This document shows, in pieces, positions 9,601-18,011 of a DNA stretch of 64,000 nucleotides. Within the stretch, counting starts at the first letter, position 1, and each line of letters starts with the position of its first letter. Source of the DNA: Palsa-892 sp035295845 (GTDB lineage Bacteria > Pseudomonadota > Alphaproteobacteria > Rhizobiales > Xanthobacteraceae); contig DATGIF010000019.1 in NCBI GenBank assembly GCA_035295845.1, forward strand, positions 409,487 through 473,486. Reading direction: 5' to 3'. The notes beneath the pieces are model-generated. The model was not told the origin of the DNA and did no database searches. It was given only the letters and a program-made list of their open reading frames with translations. The translations under genes were made by a program, and so were the position numbers.

Positions 9601-10169
9601 ACAGGCGCGCTCGTGCCCGGCGCATACAGATCGAGGATGCCGCCGCGCACGGCATATTCGCCGATGTCGCGCACGGTCGAAGCGCGGATGAAGCCGTTGG
9701 TTTCCAGCCAGCGCGCGACCTCGTCCATCGGCCGCACGTTGCCGGCAGCGAGCGCAAGCGATTGCGCCGCGACCGCCGCGCGCGCGATCACGCGCTGCAA
9801 TAGCGCGTTGATGGTGGTGAGCACGAGGCCGGAACCGTCGGGCGATCGCGCAAGATTCGCGAGCGTCGCCATGCGGCGCGCGGCAACGGCGGCATTGGGC
9901 GAAACGCGGTCGTAAGGCAGGCAGTCCCAGGCGGGGAATGTAAGCACGGAAAGATCGGGGGCGAAGAAGGAAAGCGCGCGCTCGAAGGCGGCCATGCGCT
10001 CGGCATCGCGGCAAACAACGAGCAAGCGTTTTGATTCCGTCTTGGCGCGGGCGGCGACGCTTTTCGCAAGATCAGCCGCGACCAGCCCGGAAAATCCGTC
10101 AGGCACGCTCGCGATGGTCAGCACCTTGCCGGGAACGAGCCGGTCGGCGGGCGCGAACGGCTTGTTCAT
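6666..10169 (-). CDS. mfd: Transcription-repair coupling factor Mfd
   Basis: The 1167-residue Mfd removes RNA polymerase stalled at lesions and recruits UvrA. The UvrB-like N-terminal region occupies about residues 1-400 (FPAWDCLPYDRVSP near 78-91). The RNA-polymerase-interacting domain starts near 497 (GDLVVHIDHGIGRFAGL). The translocase follows, with Walker A GDVGFGKTEVA at about 645-655, a DEEQHFG box, and LTLTATPIPRTL. The TRG-type region contains TIIESGLDIPTANTLVVHRA and QLRGRVGRS. Length and domain order are normal. The start at 10169 overlaps the sdhE stop by 4 nt, so the two are cotranslated. Confidence 0.97.
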   Translation of the reverse strand: MNKPFAPADRLVPGKVLTIASVPDGFSGLVAADLAKSVAARAKTESKRLLVVCRDAERMAAFERALSFFAPDLSVLTFPAWDCLPYDRVSPNAAVAARRMATLANLARSPDGSGLVLTTINALLQRVIARAAVAAQSLALAAGNVRPMDEVARWLETNGFIRASTVRDIGEYAVRGGILDLYAPGTSAPVRLDFFGDTLESLRAFDPETQRTASRLDRLELVPTSEVRLEPDTIKRFRMGYVAEFGGQTKGDAFFEAVSQGRRHPGLEHWLPLFAEKLETLFDYLPGTPVVLEPLIEEAAHERLAQIADYYGARREAMEAGQSPLYKPLPPERLYLAEEEWKARLAAAALARLTPFAMPATPGVIDAGGKAGRTFATERADENKNLFDAVAAHARALEAANKRVLFAFWSEGSRERMQHVLIDHGLANLRPVANFSEALTLSKGAFGLAILGLESGFESADAAIISEQDILGDRLARPRRRQRRADDFVTELTSLSAGDLVVHIDHGIGRFAGLKTIEALGAPHDCLEIHYQGGDRLFLPVENLELLSRYGNEEAHAELDRLGGLGWQTRKARLKTRIREMAAELVRVAAARKLREAPKLTVPEGLYDEFCARFPYEETDDQDGAIDAVTGDLAAGRPMDRLVCGDVGFGKTEVALRAAFITALSGKQVAVVVPTTLLARQHFLTFSERFRGFPVRVAQASRLVSSGELAKVREELAAGSVDIVIGTHALLAKSVKFKDLGLVVVDEEQHFGVAHKERLKQLRNEVHVLTLTATPIPRTLSLALAGVRELSIIATPPVDRLAVRTFITPFDPLVVREALLRERYRGGQAFYVCPRIEDIAGIREFLEHNVPEVKFAVAHGQMPARELEDIMGAFYEGKFDVLVSTTIIESGLDIPTANTLVVHRADRFGLAQLYQLRGRVGRSKTRAYAIFTMPAEKPVTAQAERRLKVLQSLDSLGAGFELASHDLDIRGAGNLLGEEQSGHIREVGYELYQEMLAEAVAALEAGIEQPAADKWSPQIAAGIPVFIPEDYVPDLGVRLGLYRRLADLENDAEIEAAGAELVDRFGKLPPEVETLLKVVAIKALCRRANVERIEAGPKGAVITFRDNKFNNAEGLLAWIAAQTPLAKIRPDQKIVWLEDWQDAKARLAGARELLENLVRIAERAKAA

Positions 10170-10450
10170 TCCGCGCTCCCGAGATGAAACTGCCGCAGCC
10201 GCCGCAGGAGCGGCGTGTCATAGAGCGGCGGCGCTTCAAGACTGCCGGTGATCCAGGCGTAAAGCTCGGGATCGGAAACTTCCATCAGCGTCTCGAAGGC
10301 GTCGAGGGTTTCGTCGTCGAGTTTCGCGATCTCCGCATCGGCGAAACGGCCGAGCAGAAGATCCATTTCGCGCGTGCCGCGATGCCAGGCGCGGAAGGAG
10401 AGCCGCCGCCTGCGGACATCAAGGTCGCTATTCGCACCCGGTTCGTTCAT
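10166..10450 (-). CDS. sdhE: FAD assembly factor SdhE (succinate dehydrogenase assembly factor 2)
   Basis: This 94-residue protein has the SdhE/YgfY signature RGTREMD in a helical context (RLSFRAWHRGTREMDLLLGR), followed by LDAFETLMEVSDPELYAWITG. In characterised members the RGxxE region promotes covalent FAD attachment to SdhA. It lies directly upstream of mfd with an ATGA overlap. The recG gene diverges from it across a 181-bp spacer that contains an inverted repeat. Confidence 0.93.
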   Translation of the reverse strand: MNEPGANSDLDVRRRRLSFRAWHRGTREMDLLLGRFADAEIAKLDDETLDAFETLMEVSDPELYAWITGSLEAPPLYDTPLLRRLRQFHLGSAE

Positions 10451-10532
10451 CGCGATTCACAACGCCGAAAGCCCGGACGGGCCGGGCGCGCTTGATATAG
10501 CGACGGCGGAGGCGTTTGTCAGGCCCGAACCC

Positions 10533-10583
10533 GGGTTTATCCGAGTCCGGTGTTTTCAGGATTTGTCGAAACCGGATAAATCC
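10533..10583. repeat. Inverted repeat in the sdhE/recG divergent spacer
   Basis: The left arm GGGTTTATCCG (10533-10543) and the right arm CGGATAAATCC (10573-10583) are inverted copies that share the TTTATCCG core, separated by about 29 nt. It may be a regulator binding pair or a cruciform-forming element in the divergent promoter region; the sequence does not decide. Confidence 0.45.
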
Positions 10584-10631
10584 GACTTCGACCGTTGCCT
10601 GAAATCGAGGCTTCGGCCACGCTCGCGCGCG

Positions 10632-12719
10632 ATGCGTCCCCCCATCCTCAATCCGCTGTTCGCGGCGCTGAATACGCTGAAAGGCATCGGCCCCAAGCTG
10701 ATGACGCCGTTCGCGCGGCTCTTGGCGCACGAGCCGCCGCGGGTGATCGACCTTCTGTTGCATCTCCCCTATTCCGCGGTTGACCGGCGCGCGCGGCCGA
10801 AGCTCAAGGATGTTGTGCCCGGCGGAATCGCGACGGTGCAGGTGGTGGCCGAGCGGCATTTTCCCGGGCGCGGACGGGCGCCCTACAGGATCACCGCCGG
10901 CGACGGCACCGGCACGCTGGAAATCGTCTATTTCAACCTGCCGCGCGAGCGCGTGGAAAAAATGTTTCCGCCGGGCGAGACGCGCTATGTCTCGGGCCGC
11001 GTCGATCTCTATGACGGCCGCCTGCAAATGGTGCATCCCGACCGCGTGGTCGACGAGAAGGGCCTCGCAGAGCTGCCGCTCGTGGAGCCGGTCTATTCGC
11101 TGACCGAGGGTCTTGCCGCCGGCATCGTGCGGCGCGCCGCCGCCGGCGCGTTGACCAAGCTGCCGGAGCTTCCGGAATGGCTCGACGGCGCTTTCCTCGC
11201 CGAGCGGAAATTTATTCCGTTTCCCGCCGCGCTTCGCCGCCTGCATGCGCCGGAAAACCCTTCCGACGTCCTGGAGCGCTCGCCGTTTCGCGCGCGGCTT
11301 GCTTACGACGAGCTCTTGTCGCACCAGCTCGCGCTGGCGCTCGTGCGCGGCCGCATCCGGCGCGAAGCCGGCCGCGCCAGTATGGGCACCGGCATCTTGC
11401 GCAAAAAAATCGAAGCCGCCCTTCCCTTTTCACTCACCGGCGCGCAGCGCGGCGCGATCGAGGAGATTTCGCGCGATCTTTCCTCCGATCAACGCATGTT
11501 GCGGCTCCTGCAGGGCGACGTCGGTTCCGGCAAGACGCTGGTGGCGTTGATGGCCGCGGCGCATGTGATCGAGGCAGGGCGGCAGGCCGCGCTCATGGCG
11601 CCGACCGAAATTCTCGCGCGCCAGCATTACGAGCGCTTGCGCCCGCTCGCCGAAGCCGCGGGCATTCGCGCGGCGCTCCTCACCGGGCGCGAACGCGGCC
11701 GCGAGCGCGAGAAAATGCTCACCGAACTCGAGGGTGGGAAAATCGACCTCCTCATCGGCACCCATGCGCTGTTCCAGGAAGGCGTCGAATTCCGCGACCT
11801 CGCGCTTGCGGTCGTCGACGAGCAGCACCGCTTCGGCGTGCACCAGCGGCTGGCGCTCGCCGAAAAGGGCGAGGCCGCGGATCTTTTGGTGATGACCGCG
11901 ACGCCGATCCCGCGCACGCTCGTGCTCACCTATTTCGGCGACATGGAAGTCTCCGAGCTTCGCTCCAAGCCCGCGGGGCGCCAGCCGATCGACACGCGCA
12001 CGGTCTCGCTCGGCCGCATCGAGGAAGTGGTGGAAGCCGTGGGCCGCGCGGTCGAGAGCGGCGCGCGCGCCTACTGGATTTGCCCCTTGATCGACGAATC
12101 CGAACTCACCGACCTCGCCGCCGCCGAGGAGCGCTACGAATTCCTGAAGAAGCGCTTCGGCAAGCGCGTCGGCCTCGTGCATGGCCGCATGAAGGGAAGC
12201 GCCCGCGACGCGGCGATGGAAAGTTTCGCGGCGGGCGGAACGCAAATTCTCGTCGCCACCACGGTGATCGAGGTTGGCGTCGACGTGCCGGAGGCGACGA
12301 TCATGGTGATCGAGCAGGCCGAGCGCTTCGGACTCGCGCAGTTGCACCAATTGCGCGGCCGCGTCGGCCGCGGCAGTGCGCAATCGACGTGCCTGTTGCT
12401 CTACAAGAGTCCGCTGGGTGAAGCGGCAAAGCGCCGGCTTTCCACCTTGCGCGAGACCGAAGACGGCTTTCGCATTGCCGAGGAAGATCTGGCCTTGCGC
12501 GGCGAAGGCGAAGTGCTCGGCACGCGCCAGAGCGGGCTGCCGGGCTTCAAGATTGCGCGGCCCGATATTCATCGCGATTTGCTGGAGGCCGCGCGCAAGG
12601 ATGCAGGCCTGATCGTCAACCGCGATCCGTCGCTTGCCTCGGAGCGCGGAAAAGCGTTGCGGCTGCTCTTGCACTTGTTCGAGCGTGATGATGCGGTACG
12701 GTTGATTGAGGCGGGGTGA
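10632..12719 (+). CDS. recG: ATP-dependent DNA helicase RecG
   Basis: The 695-residue RecG remodels stalled forks and branched DNA. ATG 10632 is chosen because the protein then begins MRPPILNPLFAALNTLKGIG, the normal start of alphaproteobacterial RecG; the frame is open upstream but not protein-like. The wedge/OB region covers about residues 60-150, Walker A GDVGSGKT lies at about 295-302, the DEQHRFG box at about 396-402, and MTATPIPRTL follows. Motifs TVIEVGVDVPEATIMVIEQA and QLRGRVGRG complete the helicase core. The gene stands alone and runs into a double-hairpin repeat just after its stop. Confidence 0.97.
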   Translation: MRPPILNPLFAALNTLKGIGPKLMTPFARLLAHEPPRVIDLLLHLPYSAVDRRARPKLKDVVPGGIATVQVVAERHFPGRGRAPYRITAGDGTGTLEIVYFNLPRERVEKMFPPGETRYVSGRVDLYDGRLQMVHPDRVVDEKGLAELPLVEPVYSLTEGLAAGIVRRAAAGALTKLPELPEWLDGAFLAERKFIPFPAALRRLHAPENPSDVLERSPFRARLAYDELLSHQLALALVRGRIRREAGRASMGTGILRKKIEAALPFSLTGAQRGAIEEISRDLSSDQRMLRLLQGDVGSGKTLVALMAAAHVIEAGRQAALMAPTEILARQHYERLRPLAEAAGIRAALLTGRERGREREKMLTELEGGKIDLLIGTHALFQEGVEFRDLALAVVDEQHRFGVHQRLALAEKGEAADLLVMTATPIPRTLVLTYFGDMEVSELRSKPAGRQPIDTRTVSLGRIEEVVEAVGRAVESGARAYWICPLIDESELTDLAAAEERYEFLKKRFGKRVGLVHGRMKGSARDAAMESFAAGGTQILVATTVIEVGVDVPEATIMVIEQAERFGLAQLHQLRGRVGRGSAQSTCLLLYKSPLGEAAKRRLSTLRETEDGFRIAEEDLALRGEGEVLGTRQSGLPGFKIARPDIHRDLLEAARKDAGLIVNRDPSLASERGKALRLLLHLFERDDAVRLIEAG

Positions 12720-12731
12720 TTGCCATTCGTC

Positions 12732-12805
12732 ATGCCCGGCCTCGTGCCGGGCATCCACGCCTTCCTTGCTGCAAAGACATGGATGGCCGGGACAAGCCCG
12801 GCCAT
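12732..12805. repeat. Double-hairpin intergenic repeat downstream of recG
   Basis: Two hairpins in tandem: ATGCCCGGC/GCCGGGCAT with a 5-nt loop (12732-12754) and ATGGCCGGG/CCCGGCCAT with a 5-nt loop (12783-12805). This GGCCGGG-type palindrome pair is very common between genes in Bradyrhizobium-related genomes. It separates convergent recG and glmS and may also act as a terminator. Spurious ORFs beginning MAGLVPAIHVF derive from it. Confidence 0.8.
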
Positions 12806-12814
12806 GACAGTTTC

Positions 12815-14641
12815 TTACTCCACCGTCACCGACTTCGCGAGATTCCGCGGCTGATCGACGTCGGTGCCGCGGTGCACGGCGGCGTGATAGGCCAAGAGTT
12901 GCACCGGCACCGCGTAGACGATCGGCGTCACGGTCGCGGGCATTTCCGGCAGCGTCAGGATCGCGCTTACCTTGTCGCCGGCTTCGGCGGCGCCCTTCTC
13001 GCTGGTCACCAGGATGACCTTGCCCTTGCGCGCAATCACTTCCTCCATGTTCGAAATGGTCTTCTCGAACACGTTGTCGTAAGGCGCAATCACCACGACC
13101 GGCACGTGCTCGACGATCAACGCGATCGGCCCATGCTTGAGTTCGCCCGCGGCATAGCCCTCGGCGTGGATGTAGGAAATTTCCTTCAGCTTCAGCGCGC
13201 CCTCGAGCGCCAGCGGAAAGCTCGTCCCGCGGCCGAGATAGAGCACGTCGCGGCAATCCTCCAACTCCTGCGCGAGCCGCTCGATCTTCGGCTCGAGCGC
13301 GAGCGCTTCGTTGAGATGACGCGGAATTTCGATGAAGGCGCGGACGAGATTGCGCTCGTCCGCCTCCGAGAGCGTGCCGCGCGCGCGTCCGGCGGCGACC
13401 GCGAGGCAAGCAAGCGCCGCGAGCTGGCAGGTGAAGGCCTTGGTGGAGGCGACGCCGATTTCCGGCCCCGCCAGCGTCGGGACGACGACCTCGCTCTCGC
13501 GCGCGATCGTCGAGGTCGGCACGTTGACGACCGCGAGCGTATGCTGGCCGTGCGCCTTGGCGTAGCGGAGCGAGGCGAGCGTGTCGGCGGTCTCGCCCGA
13601 TTGCGAGACGAAGATCGCAAGCCCGCCTTCGGCCATCGGCGCCTCGCGGTAGCGGAATTCCGAAGCGACATCGAGATCGACCGGCAGCCGCGCGAAACGC
13701 TCGAACCAGTACTTCGCCACCTGCCCGGCATAGAAGGCGGTGCCGCAGGCGGAAATCGTGATGCGGTTGAGGTTCTTGAAATCGAACGGCAGCTGCATCG
13801 GCAGCCGCACGCGCTCGTTCGTCATGTCGATGAGGGAAGCGAGCGTGTGGCCGACGACCTCGGGCTGCTCGTGAATTTCCTTCGCCATGAAGTGGCGGTG
13901 ATTGCCCTTGTCGACGAGGAAGGCCCCGGCGGCGCTCGTCTGCACCGGCCGCACCACGCGCTGGCCCTCGCTGTCGCGGACTTCGGCGCCATTGCGGTCG
14001 AGGACGGCAAGGTCGCCCTCTTCCAGATAGGAAATCTTGTCGGTGAAGGGCGCGAGCGCAATCGCGTCGGAGCCGAGATACATCTCGCCCTTGCCGTAAC
14101 CGATCGCCAAGGGGCTCCCCTTGCGGGCGCCGACGAGCAAATTCTCCTCGCCGTTGAACAGGAAGGCGAGCGCAAAGGCGCCCTTGAGCCGCGGCAACGC
14201 CGCGGCAACCGCCGCGACCGGCTTCTTGCCGGATTTCATCTCCTCGGTGACGAGATGGGCGATCACTTCCGTATCGGTTTCGGTCAGAAATTTCGCGCCC
14301 TTTTTGGAAAGCTCCTCGCGCAGCTCGCGATAGTTCTCGATGATGCCGTTGTGGACGACGGCGAGCTTGTCAGTCGCGTGCGGATGCGCGTTGGTTTCGT
14401 TCGGCGCGCCATGCGTCGCCCAGCGCGTATGGCCGATGCCGATGTGGCCCGCGAGCGGCTCCTGGGCGAGGCGCTTTTCGAGATTTTTGAGTTTGCCTTC
14501 GGCGCGGCGGCGCGTGAGATGTCCACCCTCAAGGGTGGCGACGCCGGCGGAGTCATAGCCGCGGTATTCGAGGCGCTTCAACGCGTCGACGAGACCGGAG
14601 GCCACGGGCTCCCGCCCGAGAATGCCGACAATGCCGCACAT
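12815..14641 (-). CDS. glmS: Glutamine-fructose-6-phosphate aminotransferase (isomerizing) GlmS
   Basis: This 608-residue enzyme makes glucosamine-6-phosphate, the entry to peptidoglycan and lipopolysaccharide precursors. The N-terminal glutaminase begins MCGIVGI with the nucleophile Cys2, followed by EYRGYDSAG and GHTRWATHG. Two SIS domains carry SACGTAFYAG, SQSGETADTLASLRYAK and EGALKLKEISYIHAEGYAAG; the protein ends near DQPRNLAKSVTVE, the usual C-terminus. The glmU gene lies 1.9 kb further on in the same orientation, so two steps of the UDP-GlcNAc pathway are close but not in one operon. No glmS ribozyme is visible in the 188 bp upstream. Confidence 0.97.
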   Translation of the reverse strand: MCGIVGILGREPVASGLVDALKRLEYRGYDSAGVATLEGGHLTRRRAEGKLKNLEKRLAQEPLAGHIGIGHTRWATHGAPNETNAHPHATDKLAVVHNGIIENYRELREELSKKGAKFLTETDTEVIAHLVTEEMKSGKKPVAAVAAALPRLKGAFALAFLFNGEENLLVGARKGSPLAIGYGKGEMYLGSDAIALAPFTDKISYLEEGDLAVLDRNGAEVRDSEGQRVVRPVQTSAAGAFLVDKGNHRHFMAKEIHEQPEVVGHTLASLIDMTNERVRLPMQLPFDFKNLNRITISACGTAFYAGQVAKYWFERFARLPVDLDVASEFRYREAPMAEGGLAIFVSQSGETADTLASLRYAKAHGQHTLAVVNVPTSTIARESEVVVPTLAGPEIGVASTKAFTCQLAALACLAVAAGRARGTLSEADERNLVRAFIEIPRHLNEALALEPKIERLAQELEDCRDVLYLGRGTSFPLALEGALKLKEISYIHAEGYAAGELKHGPIALIVEHVPVVVIAPYDNVFEKTISNMEEVIARKGKVILVTSEKGAAEAGDKVSAILTLPEMPATVTPIVYAVPVQLLAYHAAVHRGTDVDQPRNLAKSVTVE

Positions 14642-14829
14642 GAAATGACCCCTCGCCCTGCGACCCTATCAAACAGCCGTTTAGAGATGGTTCCCGCGAA
14701 GAGAAAATCAATTCGGATTGCGGCGAATTTCAAGCGCAGTTTCGCTTTGCGGTTAAGCAGTTATGCGGCGCCGGCGCCTTCGCGTTAAGGAATATGCTAA
14801 ACGCAGCAGCAGCATTCCGGGGGGAACGC

Positions 14830-15438
14830 ATGCCGATCAAGCTCTATGATTCCAAGGTGTCTCCCTACGCCCGCAAGGTGCGCTTGCTCGCCGCCGAACT
14901 CGACATTGCGGTCGAGAAAATTCCGCTCGATTTCCAGAAGGGCGATCCGCAGAAGCCGGAATATCTCGCGCTCAACCCGAACGGCAAGGTGCCGACCATC
15001 GACGACGATGGCTTCGTGCTGTGGGAATCGATCGCGATCCTGAAATATCTCGCGGGCAAGAAGGGCCGGCTCGTTCCGAAGGACGCGCGCGGCCAGGCCG
15101 AGGCGGATCAATGGATGATCTGGTGGGCGAACCAGCCGGAGCCAGCGATCGAGCTCCTGATCTACGAGATCGCACTCAAGCCCTTCTTCGGCAAGCCGGG
15201 CAACGACCCGAGCATCATTCAGGAAGCGCACGATATCCTGCGCCGTTTCCTGCCCGTGCTCGACAAGCAACTCGCGGGCAAAGACTACGTGATGGGAGAG
15301 CTCAGTGTTGTCGATTTCGCCATGGCGCCGCCGCTCGAGCTCGCGCAGCGGCGGCTGAACGTCAGCCTCGACAAATACCCGGGGATCAGCGCCTGGCTCG
15401 CGCGGCTGCAGCAGAAGCCGTACTGGAAAGCAAATTAG
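14830..15438 (+). CDS. Glutathione S-transferase family protein
   Basis: The 202-residue GST starts at ATG 14830, directly after a GGGGGGAA ribosome binding site; an ATG 12 codons upstream in the same frame lacks one. The thioredoxin-like N-terminal domain reads IKLYDSKVSPYARKVRLLAA, with Ser at the usual catalytic position and the glutathione-binding WESIAILKYLA near residues 63-73. The helical C-terminal domain has LSVVDFAMAPPLELAQRR. Such proteins conjugate or reduce electrophiles; the substrate cannot be told. Its stop overlaps the convergent protease stop by 4 nt. Confidence 0.88.
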   Translation: MPIKLYDSKVSPYARKVRLLAAELDIAVEKIPLDFQKGDPQKPEYLALNPNGKVPTIDDDGFVLWESIAILKYLAGKKGRLVPKDARGQAEADQWMIWWANQPEPAIELLIYEIALKPFFGKPGNDPSIIQEAHDILRRFLPVLDKQLAGKDYVMGELSVVDFAMAPPLELAQRRLNVSLDKYPGISAWLARLQQKPYWKAN

Positions 15439-16457
15439 CCGCGCTTACGCGCGTCGCTGCGTTCGACCGGGGTCAGCTCGAATTTCACGATCTCGCCGCC
15501 GCGGAGCGCATTGACCACAACGGCGCGGTCGATGCGCTCGCCGTTCAAGAGCCGGATCAGATCGTCGATGCCGGTCACCGACTCGCCGTCGAGGCTCACC
15601 ACGATGTCGCGCGGCGCGAGCGCCGTCGCGGCCGCGGGGCTGTCCTTCTCGATCGCGGTGATCATGGCGCCGAAGCGGTTCGATATGCCGGCGGCGACCG
15701 CAAGACGCCGCGGCACCGGAATGGTCTGCGCCGACACGCCGATGTAGGCGCGCCGCACGCGGCCGTGGCGGATCAATTCGCCGAGCACGAACTTCGCGGT
15801 GTTGCTCGCGATCGCAAAACAAATGCCCTGCGCGCCGAGAATGACCGCGGTGTTGATGCCGATCACTTCGCCGCGGGCGGAGACGAGCGGGCCGCCGGAA
15901 TTGCCGGGATTGAGCGCGGCATCGGTCTGGATCACGTCCTCGATCAGGCGGCCGGTGCTCGCGCGGAGCGAACGGCCGAGCGCGGAAATGACGCCCGCGG
16001 TCACGGTCGATTCAAAGCCGAGCGGATTGCCGATCGCGACCACGAGCTGGCCGCGATGCAGCCGCTTGGAATCGCCGAGCGGCGCCGCCGGCAGATTCTG
16101 CGGCGTATGGGCCCGCAACAGCGCGAGGTCCGTGTCGGCGTCCTCGCCGATCAGGCGCGCGCCCAATGAAAGCCCGTCGGCGGTCGCCAGCCGGATGTCG
16201 CGGCTGCCTTGGACGACGTGGCTGTTGGTGAGCACGAGGCCGTCGGGCGAGATGATCACGCCCGAGCCGACGCCACCGCGTCCGCGGCCGCGGGTTTCGA
16301 CCCGGACGACCGCCGGGCCGACGGCATCGACGACGCCGGAAACCGCGCGTGAATAGGCGTCGAGCAGGTCGCCGTCATCGAGGGGTTCAGGTTCGACCGG
16401 GCGAAGCTCGGACGGCTCGCCAGGATCGAGAACGAAGGTTGGGTTTGGGTGCAGCAT
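15435..16457 (-). CDS. HtrA/DegP-like trypsin-like serine protease with one PDZ domain
   Basis: The 340-residue S1C protease starts at ATG 16457 after AGGGGACC. The catalytic triad is visible: His80 in LTNSHVV, Asp110 in DADTDLALL and Ser187 in NPGNSGGPL. A single PDZ domain follows from about residue 245 (YIGVSAQTIPVPRRLA ... DIVVSLDGESVTGIDDLIRL). Unlike DegP or DegS, the N-terminus (MLHPNPTFVLDPGEPSELRP) has neither a signal peptide nor a membrane anchor, which points to a cytosolic enzyme or a mis-set start, although no better start is evident. It is transcribed away from the glmU stop. Confidence 0.9.
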   Translation of the reverse strand: MLHPNPTFVLDPGEPSELRPVEPEPLDDGDLLDAYSRAVSGVVDAVGPAVVRVETRGRGRGGVGSGVIISPDGLVLTNSHVVQGSRDIRLATADGLSLGARLIGEDADTDLALLRAHTPQNLPAAPLGDSKRLHRGQLVVAIGNPLGFESTVTAGVISALGRSLRASTGRLIEDVIQTDAALNPGNSGGPLVSARGEVIGINTAVILGAQGICFAIASNTAKFVLGELIRHGRVRRAYIGVSAQTIPVPRRLAVAAGISNRFGAMITAIEKDSPAAATALAPRDIVVSLDGESVTGIDDLIRLLNGERIDRAVVVNALRGGEIVKFELTPVERSDARKRG

Positions 16458-16501
16458 GGTCCCCTATATGGGGATGGCCATGCCGGTTTGCAGGATATCC
16501 G

Positions 16502-17863
16502 TCAGTCGGGCTTCGCCTTCTTTCCTTTGTGCGCCCGCAACTTTTTGATCGCGCGCAGCTTCTTCACCCAGCCCTTCTTCACCGTCTGGCGCGCGCGCGC
16601 GACCGCCAGCGCCTCGGCCGGCACGTCCTTCACGATCACCGAGCCGGTGCCGATATAGGCGCCATCGCCGATCTTCACCGGCGCCACCAGCGAGGAGTTC
16701 GAGCCGATGAAGGCGTCCTTGCCGACCTCGGTGCGGTGCTTCTCCTGGCCGTCGTAATTGCAGAAGATGGTGCCGGCGCCGATATTGGCGCCGTCGCCGA
16801 CGCTGCCGTCGCCGATATAGGCGAGGTGGTTGGCCTTGGCGCCCTTGCCGAACTTCGCCGCCTTTACCTCGACGAAATTGCCGACGCGGGCGCCGGCGCC
16901 GATCACCGTGCCCGGGCGGAGCCGTGCGAACGGCCCGACCGTCGCGCCCGCCGCGATGTGCGCGCCTTCGAGATGCGAGAACGAGCGGATCGTGGCCTTG
17001 TCCTCCACCACGACGCCGGGGCCGAAAACGACGTAGGGCTCGACCGTGACGTCGCGGCCGAGCCTGGTGTCGGAGGAGAGATAAACCGTTTCCGGCGCGA
17101 GCAAGGTCGCGCCCGCTTTCATCGCGCTGTCGCGCAGCCGCTTTTGCAAGGCGCCGTCCGCCTCCGCGAGTTGTGTGCGGTCATTGATGCCCATGACTTC
17201 CTCCTCCGGTGCTTCGCGAACCGCGGCGGCGAGACCTTTTTCCGCCGCAACCGCGACCGCGTCGCTCAAATAAAATTCCCGTTTCGCATTCCGGTTGCCG
17301 ATCGCGCGCACGATGTCGAGCGCATGCTCGCCGGAAAGCGCCATGACGCCGGCATTGCAGAGCCGGATGGCGCGTTCGGCTTCGCTCGCGTCCTGCTCCT
17401 CGCGAATGGCGGTCAGCCTGCCGTTGGCGATCACCAGCCGGCCGTAGCCGTTCGGATCGGTGGGGCGGAAACCGAGCACGGATACGGCGGCGTTCTTCAA
17501 GCCGTCGTGCAAGGCGCGAAGCGTCTCGGCGCGCACCAGCGGCGTGTCGCCGAACACGATAATGATGTCGTCGCCTTCCGCCAGCATCGGCTTCGCGGCG
17601 AGCAGCGCATGCGCCGTGCCGCGGCGCTCCTTTTGCACGAAAATCCGCGCCCCGGGCGAAAGCCGCTTCGCGACCTTCGCCACGTCCTCGCGGCCCGGAC
17701 CCACCACCACCGCGATCTTGCCGGCACCGGCGGCTTTCGCCGCGTCCAGCACGTGCGCGATCAGCGGGCGGCCGCCGATCTTGTGCAGGACCTTGGGCAC
17801 GCTCGATGCCATGCGCGTACCCTCGCCCGCGGCAAGCACGACAATTGCGGTTCCTGCGGCCAT
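16502..17863 (-). CDS. glmU: Bifunctional UDP-N-acetylglucosamine pyrophosphorylase / glucosamine-1-phosphate acetyltransferase GlmU
   Basis: This 453-residue enzyme completes UDP-GlcNAc synthesis. The N-terminal uridylyltransferase has VVLAAGEGTRMASSVPKVLH and IVFGDTPLVRAETL; the C-terminal left-handed beta helix has hexapeptide repeats (GATVGPFARLRPGTVIGAGA, VKAAKFGKGAKANHLAYIGD) with the acetyl-CoA site region GTIFCNYDGQEKHRTEVG. ATG 17863 gives the normal family start AAGTAIVVLAAGEG; upstream residues in the open frame are arginine-rich noise. It diverges from the SPOR-like gene. Confidence 0.96.
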   Translation of the reverse strand: MAAGTAIVVLAAGEGTRMASSVPKVLHKIGGRPLIAHVLDAAKAAGAGKIAVVVGPGREDVAKVAKRLSPGARIFVQKERRGTAHALLAAKPMLAEGDDIIIVFGDTPLVRAETLRALHDGLKNAAVSVLGFRPTDPNGYGRLVIANGRLTAIREEQDASEAERAIRLCNAGVMALSGEHALDIVRAIGNRNAKREFYLSDAVAVAAEKGLAAAVREAPEEEVMGINDRTQLAEADGALQKRLRDSAMKAGATLLAPETVYLSSDTRLGRDVTVEPYVVFGPGVVVEDKATIRSFSHLEGAHIAAGATVGPFARLRPGTVIGAGARVGNFVEVKAAKFGKGAKANHLAYIGDGSVGDGANIGAGTIFCNYDGQEKHRTEVGKDAFIGSNSSLVAPVKIGDGAYIGTGSVIVKDVPAEALAVARARQTVKKGWVKKLRAIKKLRAHKGKKAKPD

Positions 17864-18011
17864 GAAGACTCCGGCGCCCGCCCTGAGAAACCGGCGCCGC
17901 AAGCGGTGTAGCCGAAGGCTCGCGCGCCTGAAAGCGGCGGCCTTGGCAACCCTCCGACTCTGGTAAATTGGCGGCAAAGTGATTCGCGAGAAGGCTTCTA
18001 CTGGAGCCCGC

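Noticed and set aside
12569..12805. 78-residue minus-strand ORF beginning MAGLVPAIHVF
   Set aside because: It is read out of the double-hairpin repeat and the recG end; this is a familiar spurious product of such repeats.
12716..14788. 690-residue plus-strand ORF opposite glmS
   Set aside because: Antisense open frame caused by high GC; composition is arginine-rich and protein-unlike.
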